A stretch of DNA of 64,000 bases. It comes from Peribacillus frigoritolerans. Its GTDB lineage: Bacteria > Bacillota > Bacilli > Bacillales > DSM-1321. A model generated the notes under the pieces. It had not been told where the DNA came from and made no database searches. It was given only the letters and a program-made list of their open reading frames with translations. The stretch lies in contig NZ_JAUUTW010000018.1 of NCBI RefSeq assembly GCF_030676415.1, forward strand, positions 1 through 64,000. Direction: 5' to 3'. Below, one piece after another: positions 45,110 through 53,888 of the stretch (the stretch's first letter is position 1; each line of letters begins with the position of its first letter). The position numbers and the translations under genes are program-made.

Positions 45110-45883
45110 ATGAAACGTATAGCGACAATTATGCTGACAATAGTAGCCGTGTTTTCACTTCTTGCAGCATGTTCTTCCAAACCGGAGGAAAAAGATAAGA
45201 CGTTGGTGATAGGCATCGACGATAAATTTGCACCCATGGGATTCCGAGATGAGAATAACGAAATCACTGGTTTTGATATTGACTATGCCAAAGCGGCTGC
45301 AGAAAAAATGGGGGTAAAGGTTAAATTTCAGCCCATAGACTGGAAAACAAAAGAATCCGAACTAAGCAGTGGGCGTATAGACCTCATTTGGAACGGGTAC
45401 ACCATTACTGATGAGCGTAAAGAGAAGGTTCTTTTTACGAAGCCCTATTTAAAAAATGCACAGGTGGTTGTTACACGTGAAGATTCGAAGCTTACTAAAC
45501 TTGATGATTTAAAAGGAAAAGTAGTAGGTCTTCAATCGCTTTCATCTGCATCAGATGCATTGAATGCTAATCCGGTTAAATCTAAAATCAAGACGATCAC
45601 GGAATTCTCCGATAACGTATTGGCTCTAAGTGACCTTAAATCTGGCCGAGTGGATGCTGTCGTCATTGATGAAGTTGTTATTAAATATTACATGTCCAAA
45701 GAAAAAGAAACCTTTAAGATTCTTGATGAATCGCTAGCACCAGAGGAATATGGAGTAGGCGTGAAAAAGGGGAACGAAGATCTTCTGAAACAGCTTCAAG
45801 GGGCACTTGATGAACTGAACGAGGATGGCACTGCCGTTAAAATCTCTGAGAAATGGTTCGGGGAAAATAAGGTTTTAAAGTAA
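45110..45883 (+). CDS. Amino acid ABC transporter, substrate-binding lipoprotein
   Basis: The 257-residue protein has a lipoprotein signal with lipobox LLAAC (Cys21) and a family-3 periplasmic-binding fold: LVIGIDDKFAPMGFRDENNE, GFDIDYAKAAAEKMG and the late FGENKVLK. It would sit on the outer face of the membrane and bind a polar amino acid, cystine or glutamine-like. Permease and ATPase genes follow, with a hairpin between. The upstream 250 bases are AT-rich with partly inverted GTATACT / TTAGT elements at 44970-45075 that may be an operator. Confidence 0.9.
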   Translation: MKRIATIMLTIVAVFSLLAACSSKPEEKDKTLVIGIDDKFAPMGFRDENNEITGFDIDYAKAAAEKMGVKVKFQPIDWKTKESELSSGRIDLIWNGYTITDERKEKVLFTKPYLKNAQVVVTREDSKLTKLDDLKGKVVGLQSLSSASDALNANPVKSKIKTITEFSDNVLALSDLKSGRVDAVVIDEVVIKYYMSKEKETFKILDESLAPEEYGVGVKKGNEDLLKQLQGALDELNEDGTAVKISEKWFGENKVLK

Positions 45884-45904
45884 TTGAACGTACAAAATTA
45901 AGCT

Positions 45905-45937
45905 AACAGGATTTCCTTAGGAAACCCTGTTTTGTTT
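45905..45937 (+). terminator. Attenuating hairpin inside the ABC operon
   Basis: AACAGG.TTTCC pairs with GGAAA.CCTGTT around TTA, followed by TTGTTTTT. It lies between the binding-protein and permease genes, which would let the binding protein be made in excess over the membrane parts. Confidence 0.7.
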
Positions 45938-45953
45938 TTGGGGGAATCAATTC

Positions 45954-46613
45954 ATGTCAGCAGATTATCTTTTATCAATACTAAAGCCTATGCTCGAAGG
46001 GGCACAGATGACTGTCCTCTTATTTTTGATCGCCATTGTCTTGTCCATTCCTTTGGGCTTCTTGCTAACTCTGGCTGTAAGAAGCAAAATCAAGCCGGTA
46101 GCCTGGCTTGCCCATACCTATATTTACTTGATGCGCGGTACACCGCTGTTGCTTCAATTGCTATTTATCTGTTTCGGGCTTCCGATGATTCCCGTGATTG
46201 GTGAATATATGGTTTTGGATCGCTTTGTAGCTGCATGTTTGGGCTTTATTTTAAATTATGCGGCATATTATGCTGAAATCTTCCGCGGGGGTCTGCTGGC
46301 TATCGATAAAGGTCAATATGAGGCCGCCCAGGTACTGGGTTTGACTAAATGGCAGACAATGAGGAAAATCATTCTGCCTCAAATGTTCCGCGTGGCGCTT
46401 CCGGCCGTTTCCAACGAATCGGTGACACTTGTCAAGGATACCGCGCTGCTTTATGCCGTAGCTGTACCGGAACTATTACACTTTGCACAGACAGCAGTGA
46501 ATCGTGATTTTACAATTGTTCCATTTTTCATGGCGGGTATCATTTATCTCCTTATCACGCTCGTATTAACTATGTTGTTTAAATGGCTCGAAAAACGATT
46601 CAAAATTGAATAG
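45954..46613 (+). CDS. Amino acid ABC transporter, permease
   Basis: The 219-residue inner-membrane permease of the HisMQ type has about five TM segments and the ATPase-contact EAA loop [20 protein letters not shown]. Early [18 protein letters not shown] is typical of polar amino acid permeases. It probably works as a dimer with the ATPase encoded next and takes substrate from the lipoprotein encoded before. The ATG has only a G-rich upstream site (GGGGGAAT). Confidence 0.92.
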   Translation: MSADYLLSILKPMLEGAQMTVLLFLIAIVLSIPLGFLLTLAVRSKIKPVAWLAHTYIYLMRGTPLLLQLLFICFGLPMIPVIGEYMVLDRFVAACLGFILNYAAYYAEIFRGGLLAIDKGQYEAAQVLGLTKWQTMRKIILPQMFRVALPAVSNESVTLVKDTALLYAVAVPELLHFAQTAVNRDFTIVPFFMAGIIYLLITLVLTMLFKWLEKRFKIE

Positions 46614-46627
46614 AAGGAGTGGTGAAT

Positions 46628-47371
46628 GTGGCTATCCTTGAAGTATCCAACCTCAAAAAGTCATATGACAAGATAGACGTACTAAAACAGATTACTTTTG
46701 ACGTAAATAAAAACGATGTGATTGCAGTGATCGGCCCATCTGGATCTGGGAAAAGTACGATGCTCCGCAGCCTCGTCCATCTAGAAGAAATAAACGACGG
46801 CAGTATCGTGGTATCCGGTGATATTATGGTGAAGGACGGAGTTTACTCGAATGCGCAAGAACTCAAACGAATCACCTCTAAAATGGGAATGGTTTTTCAG
46901 CACTTTAATTTATTCCCTCACATGACGGTTAAAGAGAATCTGGAAATCGCACCTAAAATGGCGAAAAAAGAGCCCAACGCGGTCATTCAGCAACGAAGTG
47001 CCGAACTGCTGGAGAAAGTGGGGCTCTCCAATCGCTCGACGGCATACCCTGCCAATCTCTCCGGCGGCCAAAAACAAAGGGTGGCCATTGCCCGGGCCCT
47101 TATGATGAACCCGGAAATCCTGCTGTTTGATGAACCTACTTCTGCCCTTGATCCGGAACTCACAGGTGAAGTACTGAAGGTCATGAAGAATTTGGCTGAA
47201 GAACACATGACGATGATCGTCGTGACGCATGAGATGGAATTCGCAAGAGAAGTGGCAAATCGGGCCATTTTCATGGACAATGGAGAAATCATTGAATCCG
47301 GCGACCCGGAAGAGCTGTTAACAAATCCACAGTTTGACAGGACGAAAGCTTTCTTGAAACGTAGTTTGTAA
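46628..47371 (+). CDS. Amino acid ABC transporter, ATPase
   Basis: The 247-residue ATPase carries Walker [11 protein letters not shown]-loop [12 protein letters not shown], signature [15 protein letters not shown], Walker [13 protein letters not shown] and the H-loop VVTHEME, as in GlnQ/TcyN-type importers. GTG at 46628 lies 8 bases after AAGGAG; a GTG nine bases earlier overlaps that site. It is 14 bases behind the permease gene, and a terminator ends the operon. Confidence 0.93.
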   Translation: MAILEVSNLKKSYDKIDVLKQITFDVNKNDVIAVIGPSGSGKSTMLRSLVHLEEINDGSIVVSGDIMVKDGVYSNAQELKRITSKMGMVFQHFNLFPHMTVKENLEIAPKMAKKEPNAVIQQRSAELLEKVGLSNRSTAYPANLSGGQKQRVAIARALMMNPEILLFDEPTSALDPELTGEVLKVMKNLAEEHMTMIVVTHEMEFAREVANRAIFMDNGEIIESGDPEELLTNPQFDRTKAFLKRSL

Positions 47372-47442
47372 TAATTCATTCTGACTTTAAAATGTAAATT
47401 AAATTAGATTTAGCTCACAGTGTTAAATTATTTTTCAATTCT

Positions 47443-47469
47443 AGCCCTTCAGTTTGAAGGGCTTTTTTA
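47443..47469 (+). terminator. Terminator of the ABC operon
   Basis: AGCCCTTC pairs perfectly with GAAGGGCT around AGTTT, followed by six T. Confidence 0.88.
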
Positions 47470-47548
47470 TGAAAAAATCGTCAACTGCTAGTAGTACCTT
47501 GAAGGATTGGAGCTTCATTAAGTAGAAAGTTATAGAGGAGTAATAAAA

Positions 47549-47731
47549 ATGTCCAAACCACAAGCTGGGGATCTGGTCTTTTTTGAAACCTATAAACCTG
47601 GTACTTCGCATGCGGGTATTTATATCGGGGGTAATCAATTCATACACAGCTCCTCATCCGGTGTAACTATTACTTCTATGGATAATAGTTATTGGGAAAA
47701 AAGATATTTAGGAGCGAAAAGAATTCAATAG
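47549..47731 (+). pseudogene. C-terminal fragment of an NlpC/P60 peptidase
   Basis: The 60-residue frame matches the second half of NlpC/P60 cell-wall endopeptidase domains: [20 protein letters not shown] with the catalytic His, [14 protein letters not shown], and [12 protein letters not shown] at the end. The catalytic Cys half is missing, so it cannot be an active peptidase. It does have an ATG with AGGAG before it, so it might still be translated, but a 3' relic of a deleted gene is more likely. A terminator follows directly. Confidence 0.75.
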
Positions 47732-47735
47732 AGCT

Positions 47736-47775
47736 AACAGCCAGATCTTTTTATAAAAGAGACTGGCTGTTATTT
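47736..47775. terminator. Bidirectional hairpin terminator
   Basis: AACAGCCAG pairs with CTGGCTGTT, extended by TCTTTT / AAAAGA pairs inside. It follows the NlpC/P60 fragment. Confidence 0.8.
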
Positions 47776-47933
47776 GTTTGGGTTCGTAATCTACCCATGA
47801 CAAAAGGATTTAAAACCTGAGCCTGCTTTCCCCTTCGATTCCCTCCTACAAATGAAGGAATAATGATAGGCAAAAGCTGTTGAAATTTACCAGGTTGAAT
47901 TTGATTATCAGGAGATATAATTAGTTGCATCAT
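47751..47933 (-). CDS. Possible 60-residue protein
   Basis: A minus-strand frame reads MMQLIISPDNQIQPGKFQQ and later SFVGGNRRGKQAQV, with a composition that looks coding. Against it, no ribosome site precedes the ATG and its last codons lie in the terminator stem. Kept as a weak candidate only. Confidence 0.3.
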   Translation of the reverse strand: MMQLIISPDNQIQPGKFQQLLPIIIPSFVGGNRRGKQAQVLNPFVMGRLRTQTNNSQSLL

Positions 47934-47950
47934 AGGAGGGCAGGATTTTT

Positions 47951-48025
47951 ATGAAACGTGATCCTTATTTTGATAATGCTAAAGCTATTTTAATCATACT
48001 AGTAGTATTGGGGCACAGGGCCTAA
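47951..48025 (+). pseudogene. First 24 codons of an acyltransferase-3 family gene
   Basis: After AGGAGGGCAGG an ATG opens MKRDPYFDNAKAILIILVVL and GH, the typical first TM region of acyltransferase-3 (OafA/fucose O-acetylase type) membrane enzymes, including the conserved His. It then stops at 48023-48025 with no further similarity. The rest of the gene is deleted. The next 260 bases hold nothing supported. Confidence 0.7.
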
Positions 48026-48291
48026 AGGCTACTACTTACCTAGAATCGGGGACACGGTGTAAATTAGCGAAGATATTTAATAAAAGGTGTACAAACTAAT
48101 TACAGCTTGAGAAACTCTCTTGGTGTTCCTTTCTTTTTTTAAGATACCTTCTGATATTAATTGGGTGGTATTTTTATTTTTGTTTCTCCTAAGGAATTTT
48201 TTTGGGAAGTCACTCAAAAAGTATATGGTTATAGTTACATAGAGTAAATTGATATCATTTTATGAAAACATTGTACTAATATTGAAGTCTA

Positions 48292-48720
48292 TTACAGACA
48301 AGATGGGCAAACTCCGTAAACTTCAAACTTATGATCATAAATTAAGTAATCATTAAGGGAGGTATCCATTTTTTCCATTGGACACAAGTTTAGATTGGTC
48401 GTATTCCCACATTCTGTACAAATGAACTTATATTCATGAGTATTAATTTCATTTTTTAAATGGAATAGGCTCTCCCCATCCTGAAAAGTAAGATCGATGA
48501 TACCGATGTCCTTGAACATGTGAAGGTTTCGATACACGGTATCAGAACTGACATTTCCCATTTTATATCGTAAATGATCTGTTACAGATTTGGCTGACAC
48601 AAATCTATTTTTTTGCCCTATAAAATAAGATAATATACTCGATCGTTGAGGGGTGCATCTGTAACCATTATCTTTTATGTAATCTAGATATATTTCTAAA
48701 TTCAAGAAATTCATCCCCAT
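48292..48720 (-). CDS. zur: Fur-family regulator, probably Zur
   Basis: The 142-residue Fur-like protein has an N-terminal winged helix (RCTPQRSSIL, SSDTVYRNLHMFKDIGII), the hinge H88/H95 region, and two structural-zinc pairs C101/C104 and C138/C141. It sits at the edge of a cluster with six Zur-box-like palindromes and many zinc-starvation genes, so a zinc uptake repressor is the best reading; Fur or PerR are alternatives. The start is uncertain: ATG at 48720 or 48714 lacks a well-spaced ribosome site, and TTG at about 48705 after GGGGAT is possible. A chromosomal zur elsewhere is likely, making this an additional copy. Confidence 0.8.
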   Translation of the reverse strand: MGMNFLNLEIYLDYIKDNGYRCTPQRSSILSYFIGQKNRFVSAKSVTDHLRYKMGNVSSDTVYRNLHMFKDIGIIDLTFQDGESLFHLKNEINTHEYKFICTECGNTTNLNLCPMEKMDTSLNDYLIYDHKFEVYGVCPSCL

Positions 48721-49102
48721 TTAGTTTTTCTTTGTTTTAAATCTGAAATAAAACGTTCTTTGAAGTCTATATGTCCAAATCCCGGGTTTGGATAATGACA
48801 CATAAATAATAGCGCTGATTTATCTATTGCATCTTACAAAAAACTTCATCGAGTTTTTAGCCCTTGTTTAGGTGATGTCTCTGCGAGAATATGTGAGGGA
48901 AGATGCTCCAAAGTTGTTAGATCATTTTATATGTCCGATACCAACACAGATAATTTTCCTTCCGAACTTATAGAATGAGAAGGATGACCTACTGTATGGC
49001 AAGGGTATGAACAAGACGGATACTTGAAAGAATCTTAGTATATTTGATAACACTAATAACGTATAAAGATGTTAATGGTTAAGTAGTATTTTCCTACATA
49101 AA
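48721..49102. other. Gap of about 380 bases without a supported gene
   Basis: AT-rich with many stops in all frames. I see no ribosome site followed by an open frame, no Zur-box-like palindrome and no clear terminator. Confidence 0.5.
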
Positions 49103-49543
49103 CTAAAGGGTATCGTATTCCTTCTCATCTTTTAAAATTTTAACTAATGCTTGCCAAGTCATTAACGCACAATTATGTCTTGCTTTTAATTGATGCACTC
49201 CTTGTAGCGATAAACTATCACCTAAATCTACCCCATCTGGTATCTCTCCATGGCGAATTAACTGCTTAAATGCCTTTCTTAGGGAAGTAATTTCTTTTAG
49301 TGACTTGTTTTCGATAAGTTCTGTCATCATAGATGCAGATGCCATACTAATGCTGCAGCCTTCACCAAGGAAGGCTGCTTTTTTAACTTGATTATGTTCA
49401 AGGGCAATAAATAAAGTCATGACATCCCCGCAAGTAGGGTTTTTATAATGTACTTTCCGTACATATTCTCCTGTTATTTCTTCAAAATTTCTCTTTTGTT
49501 TATAATGATCTATGATAACTTGTCGATAAAGGCTTTCAAGCAT
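49103..49543 (-). CDS. SufU-like iron-sulphur scaffold/sulphur-transfer protein
   Basis: The 146-residue protein has the SufU pattern: YRQVIIDHYKQKRN, NPTCGD with Cys and Asp ligands, the GEGCSISMASASMM insertion region and the last ligand in HNCALMTW. In Bacillus the zinc-bound SufU carries sulphur from SufS to the iron-sulphur assembly complex. The usual sufU lies in the suf operon; this lone copy in a zinc-starvation cluster looks like a paralogue. No Zur box is visible directly upstream. AAGGAAG precedes the start. Confidence 0.85.
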   Translation of the reverse strand: MLESLYRQVIIDHYKQKRNFEEITGEYVRKVHYKNPTCGDVMTLFIALEHNQVKKAAFLGEGCSISMASASMMTELIENKSLKEITSLRKAFKQLIRHGEIPDGVDLGDSLSLQGVHQLKARHNCALMTWQALVKILKDEKEYDTL

Positions 49544-49574
49544 AGTAAGGAAGTTCCCCTTTCATTATGAATGT

Positions 49575-49618
49575 AGAGATTAATTGAAAATTTTCATGGG
49601 AATTTTCAGTTAATCTCT
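49575..49618. terminator. Long hairpin between sufU-like and cobW genes
   Basis: AGAGATTAA and TTGAAAATT pair with AATTTTCAG and TTAATCTCT, 18-base arms with one mismatch and an 8-base loop. It would end leftward transcription of the ferredoxin-GTPase operon; no strong T-run follows, so function is less certain. Confidence 0.6.
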
Positions 49619-49684
49619 GAATCGGGTTCTTTCTCTTTTACATGTAAAATTAGATTATTGGTAGTGAGGAAAAAAACAGTTATG

Positions 49685-50674
49685 TTAGGTCGCTATGCAA
49701 TTTTTAAATTGCTGCTCTAACTCATCTTTATTTAAGTCCCTTCCAATAAAAACAAGTTCACTTAGTCTTGTTTCGCTGTCTTTCCATTTCCGATCTGGTC
49801 TTCCTGAAAATAACATATGGAGTCCCTGGAATACTATTCGTTGTTGGATTCCTTGTATATGAAGAATTCCCTTATACCGTAAAAGATCTTCCCCTTTTTC
49901 TTGAACAAGGTAACTCATCCATTCATTTATCTTATCGAAATCGAGTGGCTTTTCTTCACGAAAGGCAATCGATGATACCTTATCATCATGATGGTGATGG
50001 TGATGATCTTCTAAGAAATGAGGGTCGATTTCAAGCTTGCGATTCACATCGAACGTATTAATTCCTAAAATATCTCTTAAATTTATATTGCAATTTTGAG
50101 CATGCATTCTCTTAGCTGCAGGATTCATGTTGGTAAGTCTTCGCTCCAACGTATTCAGGTCGTCATCAGATACTAAATCCGTTTTATTTAGAATAATCAC
50201 ATCAGCGAAAGCAATTTGCTCTTGTGCCTCATCATGACTATCCAAATGCTTTGTAACATGCTTGCTATCTACTACAGTGACAATGCTGTCCACTTCGAAT
50301 TTTTCGGATAGTAATTCATCCATAAAAAAGGTCTGGGCAACAGGTGCCGGATCAGCTAAACCCGTTGTCTCAATCAAAACACGATTGAATTTTGTCTGCC
50401 CCTGTTCACTTGAAAAAACCAGAGTTCGTAGGATGCGAATTAAATCCCCACGAACCGTACAACAGATGCAACCATTGTTCATCTCCAAGATCTCCTCATC
50501 AGCATCAACTACTAACTGGTTGTCTATTCCAACTTCCCCATATTCATTAACAATAACCGCAATCTTTTGATTGTGCTTTTCTGTTAGGATCCGATTTAAA
50601 AGCGTAGTTTTACCTGCACCTAAATATCCAGTCAGAATGGTGACCGGGATTTTGTTTGTTTCGATTAAAGTCAT
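49685..50674 (-). CDS. COG0523/CobW-family zinc GTPase (ZagA/YciC-like), copy 1
   Basis: The 329-residue GTPase has Walker A GYLGAGKT at 16-23, the metal-binding CICC at 69-72, [12 protein letters not shown] at 163-166 and a run of six His at 224-229 before the C-terminal CobW domain. COG0523 proteins insert or allocate metals; the Zur-controlled Bacillus members deliver zinc to the GTP cyclohydrolase under starvation. It is 14 bases after the ferredoxin-like gene, which has a Zur box upstream, so both are probably zinc-repressed. The His run would buffer or sense zinc. Confidence 0.92.
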   Translation of the reverse strand: MTLIETNKIPVTILTGYLGAGKTTLLNRILTEKHNQKIAVIVNEYGEVGIDNQLVVDADEEILEMNNGCICCTVRGDLIRILRTLVFSSEQGQTKFNRVLIETTGLADPAPVAQTFFMDELLSEKFEVDSIVTVVDSKHVTKHLDSHDEAQEQIAFADVIILNKTDLVSDDDLNTLERRLTNMNPAAKRMHAQNCNINLRDILGINTFDVNRKLEIDPHFLEDHHHHHHDDKVSSIAFREEKPLDFDKINEWMSYLVQEKGEDLLRYKGILHIQGIQQRIVFQGLHMLFSGRPDRKWKDSETRLSELVFIGRDLNKDELEQQFKNCIAT

Positions 50675-50688
50675 ATTTTTTCTCCCAT

Positions 50689-51081
50689 TTATTTTATTTT
50701 TGATACTCTGATTACTTTTTCCTTGTCTTTTGTAACCCCGGCAACAACTCCTTCTGCGCGTACAAAACCATCCCCAAGGAATGAGTGGCTTACTTTTTCT
50801 GTATAATCCTCATTAGCAAGGAGTGAATCGACAAAGGGGGAGGCATCCTCAGGTTTTAAATCCTTATACCAAGTTCCTTTGGGATAGGCGATGACAACGC
50901 ACTTATCATGGCATCTTCCATTACAACGTGTACGAGTTGTGTGAATGGTGTCGTCTACCTGTCGGTCTGAGATTTCTTTACGAATTGCTTGAGTCAGTTC
51001 TTCTGATCCGACCTCAGTACAGCTGCTACCGTTACAAATGAGAACATGATGCTTCGTATTACTTAAATTCCATGTGGCCAT
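50689..51081 (-). CDS. Thioredoxin-like 2Fe-2S ferredoxin domain protein
   Basis: The 130-residue protein has the Cys pattern of thioredoxin-fold 2Fe-2S ferredoxins: C16 and C21 (CNGSSC), C53 and C57 (CNGRC), with C61 extra. This fold appears in NuoE-like and CbiW-like proteins associated with metal and cofactor pathways. A near-perfect Zur box lies 20-42 bases upstream of the start, and a COG0523 GTPase gene follows. It may supply electrons or bind metal for that GTPase; this is inferred from the pairing only. Confidence 0.82.
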   Translation of the reverse strand: MATWNLSNTKHHVLICNGSSCTEVGSEELTQAIRKEISDRQVDDTIHTTRTRCNGRCHDKCVVIAYPKGTWYKDLKPEDASPFVDSLLANEDYTEKVSHSFLGDGFVRAEGVVAGVTKDKEKVIRVSKIK

Positions 51082-51100
51082 ATTTAATTTCCCCTCCAGA

Positions 51101-51123
51101 TAAATCGTAATAATTACGATTTA
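51101..51123. promoter_or_regulatory. Zur box (best copy)
   Basis: TAAATCGTAAT and ATTACGATTTA flank a central A, a perfect 23-base palindrome matching the Bacillus Zur consensus. It lies 20 bases upstream of the ferredoxin-like start, overlapping its promoter region. Confidence 0.9.
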
Positions 51124-51253
51124 AAATAAATTATTGTCTCATTTTTAACTTTCTAAACGACTAAATTCACTAAATTACCGAGTAAGCATTTTCAGTAGAG
51201 CTATATCCTGAAAGGATGTTTTTACCAACTGGTGTTTTGATGCCCGGATTTAA

Positions 51254-51301
51254 CTATTCTCGGCGTTGCTTCTCTTTTTCCGCCTTTGATTTATTTGCCA
51301 A
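51254..51301 (-). pseudogene. rpsN2: 5' relic of the zinc-independent S14 ribosomal protein gene
   Basis: After AAAGGAG a TTG opens MANKSKAEKEKQRRE and stops after 15 residues. This resembles the start of the zinc-free S14 paralogue (YhzA/RpsN2 type, MAKKSK..KE..R). A Zur box 40 bases upstream is what that gene carries in Bacillus. After the stop the frame runs on as KTPVGKNILSGYSSTENAY, unlike S14. The gene is thus a relic with its operator intact. The match is short, so moderately sure. Confidence 0.55.
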
Positions 51302-51340
51302 ATCGATTTCTCCTTTCTCATATAAATATTGTATGATCAT

Positions 51341-51365
51341 TCAAAGCGTAATCATTACGATTTGA
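51341..51365. promoter_or_regulatory. Zur box upstream of the S14 relic
   Basis: TCAAAGCGTAAT and ATTACGATTTGA around a central C form a 25-base palindrome with one mismatched pair. It faces the S14 relic on the minus strand. Confidence 0.85.
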
Positions 51366-51424
51366 ATGATGTTATTTTAACCCTTTTTTAAGCCATGTGC
51401 AAATACTAAAAAGTTCAGCAAAAG

Positions 51425-52360
51425 TTAATGTTCCAAGGACATGCTATTTTTCTCTAAATTATTCAGTGTTTTCTGTAGGTAGCAGTGATCTAATCCATCC
51501 CCAATAAACACTAGAATATTATTCACCTTTAAACCTGATTTTGTATGGAAGGGCATGCCATAAGCATATTGGAAGAGAAATGTTTCCCGTTTACCTGTAA
51601 AACCGATATACCCCTTAATTCGATAAATGGAGTCAGGCATTGTTTTTAAGAAGTCTTCAAATAATTTCTCGTTAATAGGGTGAGAGAAGGTATGAACATA
51701 AGTCTTGATATGCAGGTGATCAATAGCATGTGTTTTCTCATGTTCACCTTTTCCTTTTCTTTCAATATATTGGATCGTACTCAAATTGATGTTGGCAAAT
51801 TTCGTCGGAATAATCTTACCAGTTAGATTAATCATGGATAATTCCTTTTCAATAATCCTTTGGCTTCCATCTGAAATTCGATCAATTTTATTCAATACGA
51901 TCGTATCAGCATGTTTTACTTGCTCCGTAATTAGCTTTCGAAGAGTAATCTTTAATTTATGGCGATCCATCCAACAGGCAGCATCTAATAGAGTAATAAT
52001 CGATTGTATCCTTACCTTGTCAGCTAGGAGAGGAGATAAACAGGCATCTAACACTTCAACTGGATGGGCAACCCCAGTCGTTTCAATGTAAATCGCATCC
52101 AATTCAAACTGATTTAGGAGTTCGGATAATTGGACTTCGAGTTTATCTGATAGTGTACAGCAAATACAGCCATTTAGTAATTCCTTTAAAGGAACATTTT
52201 TTGGAACCGCATCTGAATCTATCGAGACTTGTCCCATTTCATTCATAATTACAGCCACTTTCCTGTTATTTACTTGTTCCTCATTCATAATCCTTTGGAG
52301 CAGAGTGGTTTTACCTGCTCCTAAAAAGCCTGCCAGAATATAAATCTCCACACTTCTCAT
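51425..52360 (-). CDS. COG0523/CobW-family zinc GTPase, copy 2
   Basis: This 311-residue GTPase has Walker [12 protein letters not shown] near the start, the metal motif CICC in LLNGCICCTLSDKL, ETTGVAHP and NKID, then a CobW C-terminal domain. It is clearly different from copy 1 (no His run) and belongs to another COG0523 subgroup. The ATG at 52360 is preceded by GAGGGG; upstream in-frame starts to 52402 have none. A weaker Zur box lies about 90 bases upstream. Its client protein is unknown; the zinc-dependent enzymes of the cell are candidates. Confidence 0.9.
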   Translation of the reverse strand: MRSVEIYILAGFLGAGKTTLLQRIMNEEQVNNRKVAVIMNEMGQVSIDSDAVPKNVPLKELLNGCICCTLSDKLEVQLSELLNQFELDAIYIETTGVAHPVEVLDACLSPLLADKVRIQSIITLLDAACWMDRHKLKITLRKLITEQVKHADTIVLNKIDRISDGSQRIIEKELSMINLTGKIIPTKFANINLSTIQYIERKGKGEHEKTHAIDHLHIKTYVHTFSHPINEKLFEDFLKTMPDSIYRIKGYIGFTGKRETFLFQYAYGMPFHTKSGLKVNNILVFIGDGLDHCYLQKTLNNLEKNSMSLEH

Positions 52361-52448
52361 TGAAATCATCCCCTCAACTATTAATTGAATTTGTCGTAAC
52401 AAAGTCTAACTTCATCCTGATTAGTAAATAAGTATTTAGTAAATTTCC

Positions 52449-52471
52449 TAAAAAGTAATGATTACGATTTA
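52449..52471. promoter_or_regulatory. Zur-box-like palindrome, degenerate left arm
   Basis: ATTACGATTTA is a perfect right arm; the left arm TAAAAAGTAAT differs at two positions from the consensus TAAATCGTAAT. It lies about 90 bases upstream of the minus-strand GTPase gene. The remaining 270 bases to the next Zur box hold nothing supported. Confidence 0.65.
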
Positions 52472-52737
52472 TAATTATAAAGTGAATGAAACGTTTCTAC
52501 AAGGTAGGTGTACCATAAATCATCGGGATAAGAGATTCATGCTAAGTTCATATGAACTAAAGGGGTAAATATATATAGGCTTTTGTAATAAGGTCATCAA
52601 GATTTTAACTTTCTAACAAACTTTTTGACCCTGTGGTCGATCCAGCGTTTAAAAAGATGGATTTTTTTATTCCTCTATTTTTAAAAATATACTTGTTCTT
52701 TTTTTAAATAAGTGGTAAATTGTCATTGGTTAAATAT

Positions 52738-52758
52738 AAATCGTAACTATTACGATTT
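52738..52758. promoter_or_regulatory. Zur box upstream of znuA
   Basis: AAATCGTAAC and ATTACGATTT flank a central T, one mismatch from a perfect palindrome. It lies 48 bases before the znuA start. Confidence 0.9.
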
Positions 52759-52806
52759 GCAACGAAAAGGATGTTCAATTGTTGGGTAATGGAAAAGGGG
52801 AGAAAA

Positions 52807-53799
52807 ATGAAACTATATAAAGTAAAAGCAATATTAGTAGCCTTGGCTTGTTTTACGGTCATGGTGGGATGTAGCAATGAAGAAGTGGTTAACAATCAGG
52901 GGGAAAAAGAGTCTGCAAATGAAAAAATACATATCGTCACGACCTTTTATCCTATGTATGAATTTACTAAAAACATTACACAAGATAAGGCTCAAGTGGA
53001 TCTCTTGATTCCCTCAAATATTGAACCGCATGATTGGCAGCCGACTCCTAAGGATATGGCAGCTATTCAAAAAGCAGATCTTGTTGTTTATAACAGTCCT
53101 TTTATGGAAACATGGATCATGTCTATCCAAGAAAGTTTGGGTAAAGGTCAGCCACTGTTTATAGAAGCAAGTGAGGGGATCTCTTTAATGGAAGGAACCG
53201 AAGAGGATTCAGATCACGATAACGGGGAATCAGACCGTCATGATGAAGAAAGTCATGATGAAGACCATAAGCAGTTAGATCCGCATGTATGGTTAAGCCC
53301 AGTACTTGCTCAAAAGGAAGTTCAAACGATCACTGATGCGATAGTCAAACAAGATCCGGAAAACAAGGATTATTATGAAAGGAATAGTAAAAATTATATC
53401 CAACAATTGAAGGAGCTAGATGAACTTTACCGTACTACTCTCGATAAACCTTCCAATAAAGAAATGATTACACAACATGCTGCTTTTGGATATTTAGCAA
53501 AAGAGTATGGTCTTACACAGGTTCCCATTGCAGGATTATCTCCATCAGAAGAGCCAAGTCCAGCAAAACTTGCTGAACTAAAGAAATATGCTAAGGAGCA
53601 TCAAATTAACGTGATTTACTTTGAGGAAACAACTTCTCCTAAGGTTGCCCAAACATTAGCTGGAGAACTGGGAGCTGAAACAGAGGTGTTAAATACGTTA
53701 GAGGGTTTAAGCAAGGAAGATCAGGAGAAAGGCCTGGGTTATATTGAAGTTATGAAGAATAACTTAAAGTCTCTTGAAAAATCTTTTGTAAATAAATAG
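52807..53799 (+). CDS. znuA: Zinc ABC transporter, substrate-binding lipoprotein
   Basis: The 330-residue lipoprotein (lipobox VMVGC, Cys22) is a cluster A-I metal-binding protein: VTTFYPMYEFTKNI, NIEPHDWQPT with zinc-ligand His75, a His/Asp-rich loop at about 136-154 and LDPHVWLSP with His160. Such loops are typical of zinc rather than manganese carriers. A Zur box lies upstream; GGGGAG precedes the ATG at 52807. ATPase and permease genes follow after an attenuating hairpin. A broken second znuA lies at 60529. Confidence 0.93.
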   Translation: MKLYKVKAILVALACFTVMVGCSNEEVVNNQGEKESANEKIHIVTTFYPMYEFTKNITQDKAQVDLLIPSNIEPHDWQPTPKDMAAIQKADLVVYNSPFMETWIMSIQESLGKGQPLFIEASEGISLMEGTEEDSDHDNGESDRHDEESHDEDHKQLDPHVWLSPVLAQKEVQTITDAIVKQDPENKDYYERNSKNYIQQLKELDELYRTTLDKPSNKEMITQHAAFGYLAKEYGLTQVPIAGLSPSEEPSPAKLAELKKYAKEHQINVIYFEETTSPKVAQTLAGELGAETEVLNTLEGLSKEDQEKGLGYIEVMKNNLKSLEKSFVNK

Positions 53800-53820
53800 A
53801 ACTAAGCTGAATTAACTTTG

Positions 53821-53861
53821 AAAAAGTGTGCGCCTTAAACAGGAAAGGACGCACACTTTTT
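53821..53861 (+). terminator. Attenuating hairpin inside the znu operon
   Basis: AAAAAGTGTGCG pairs perfectly with CGCACACTTTTT across a 17-base loop. Located between the binding-protein and ATPase genes, it should leave extra ZnuA relative to the membrane parts. Confidence 0.8.
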
Positions 53862-53888
53862 ATAATGATTTCAGAGAGGAGTGGAAAA

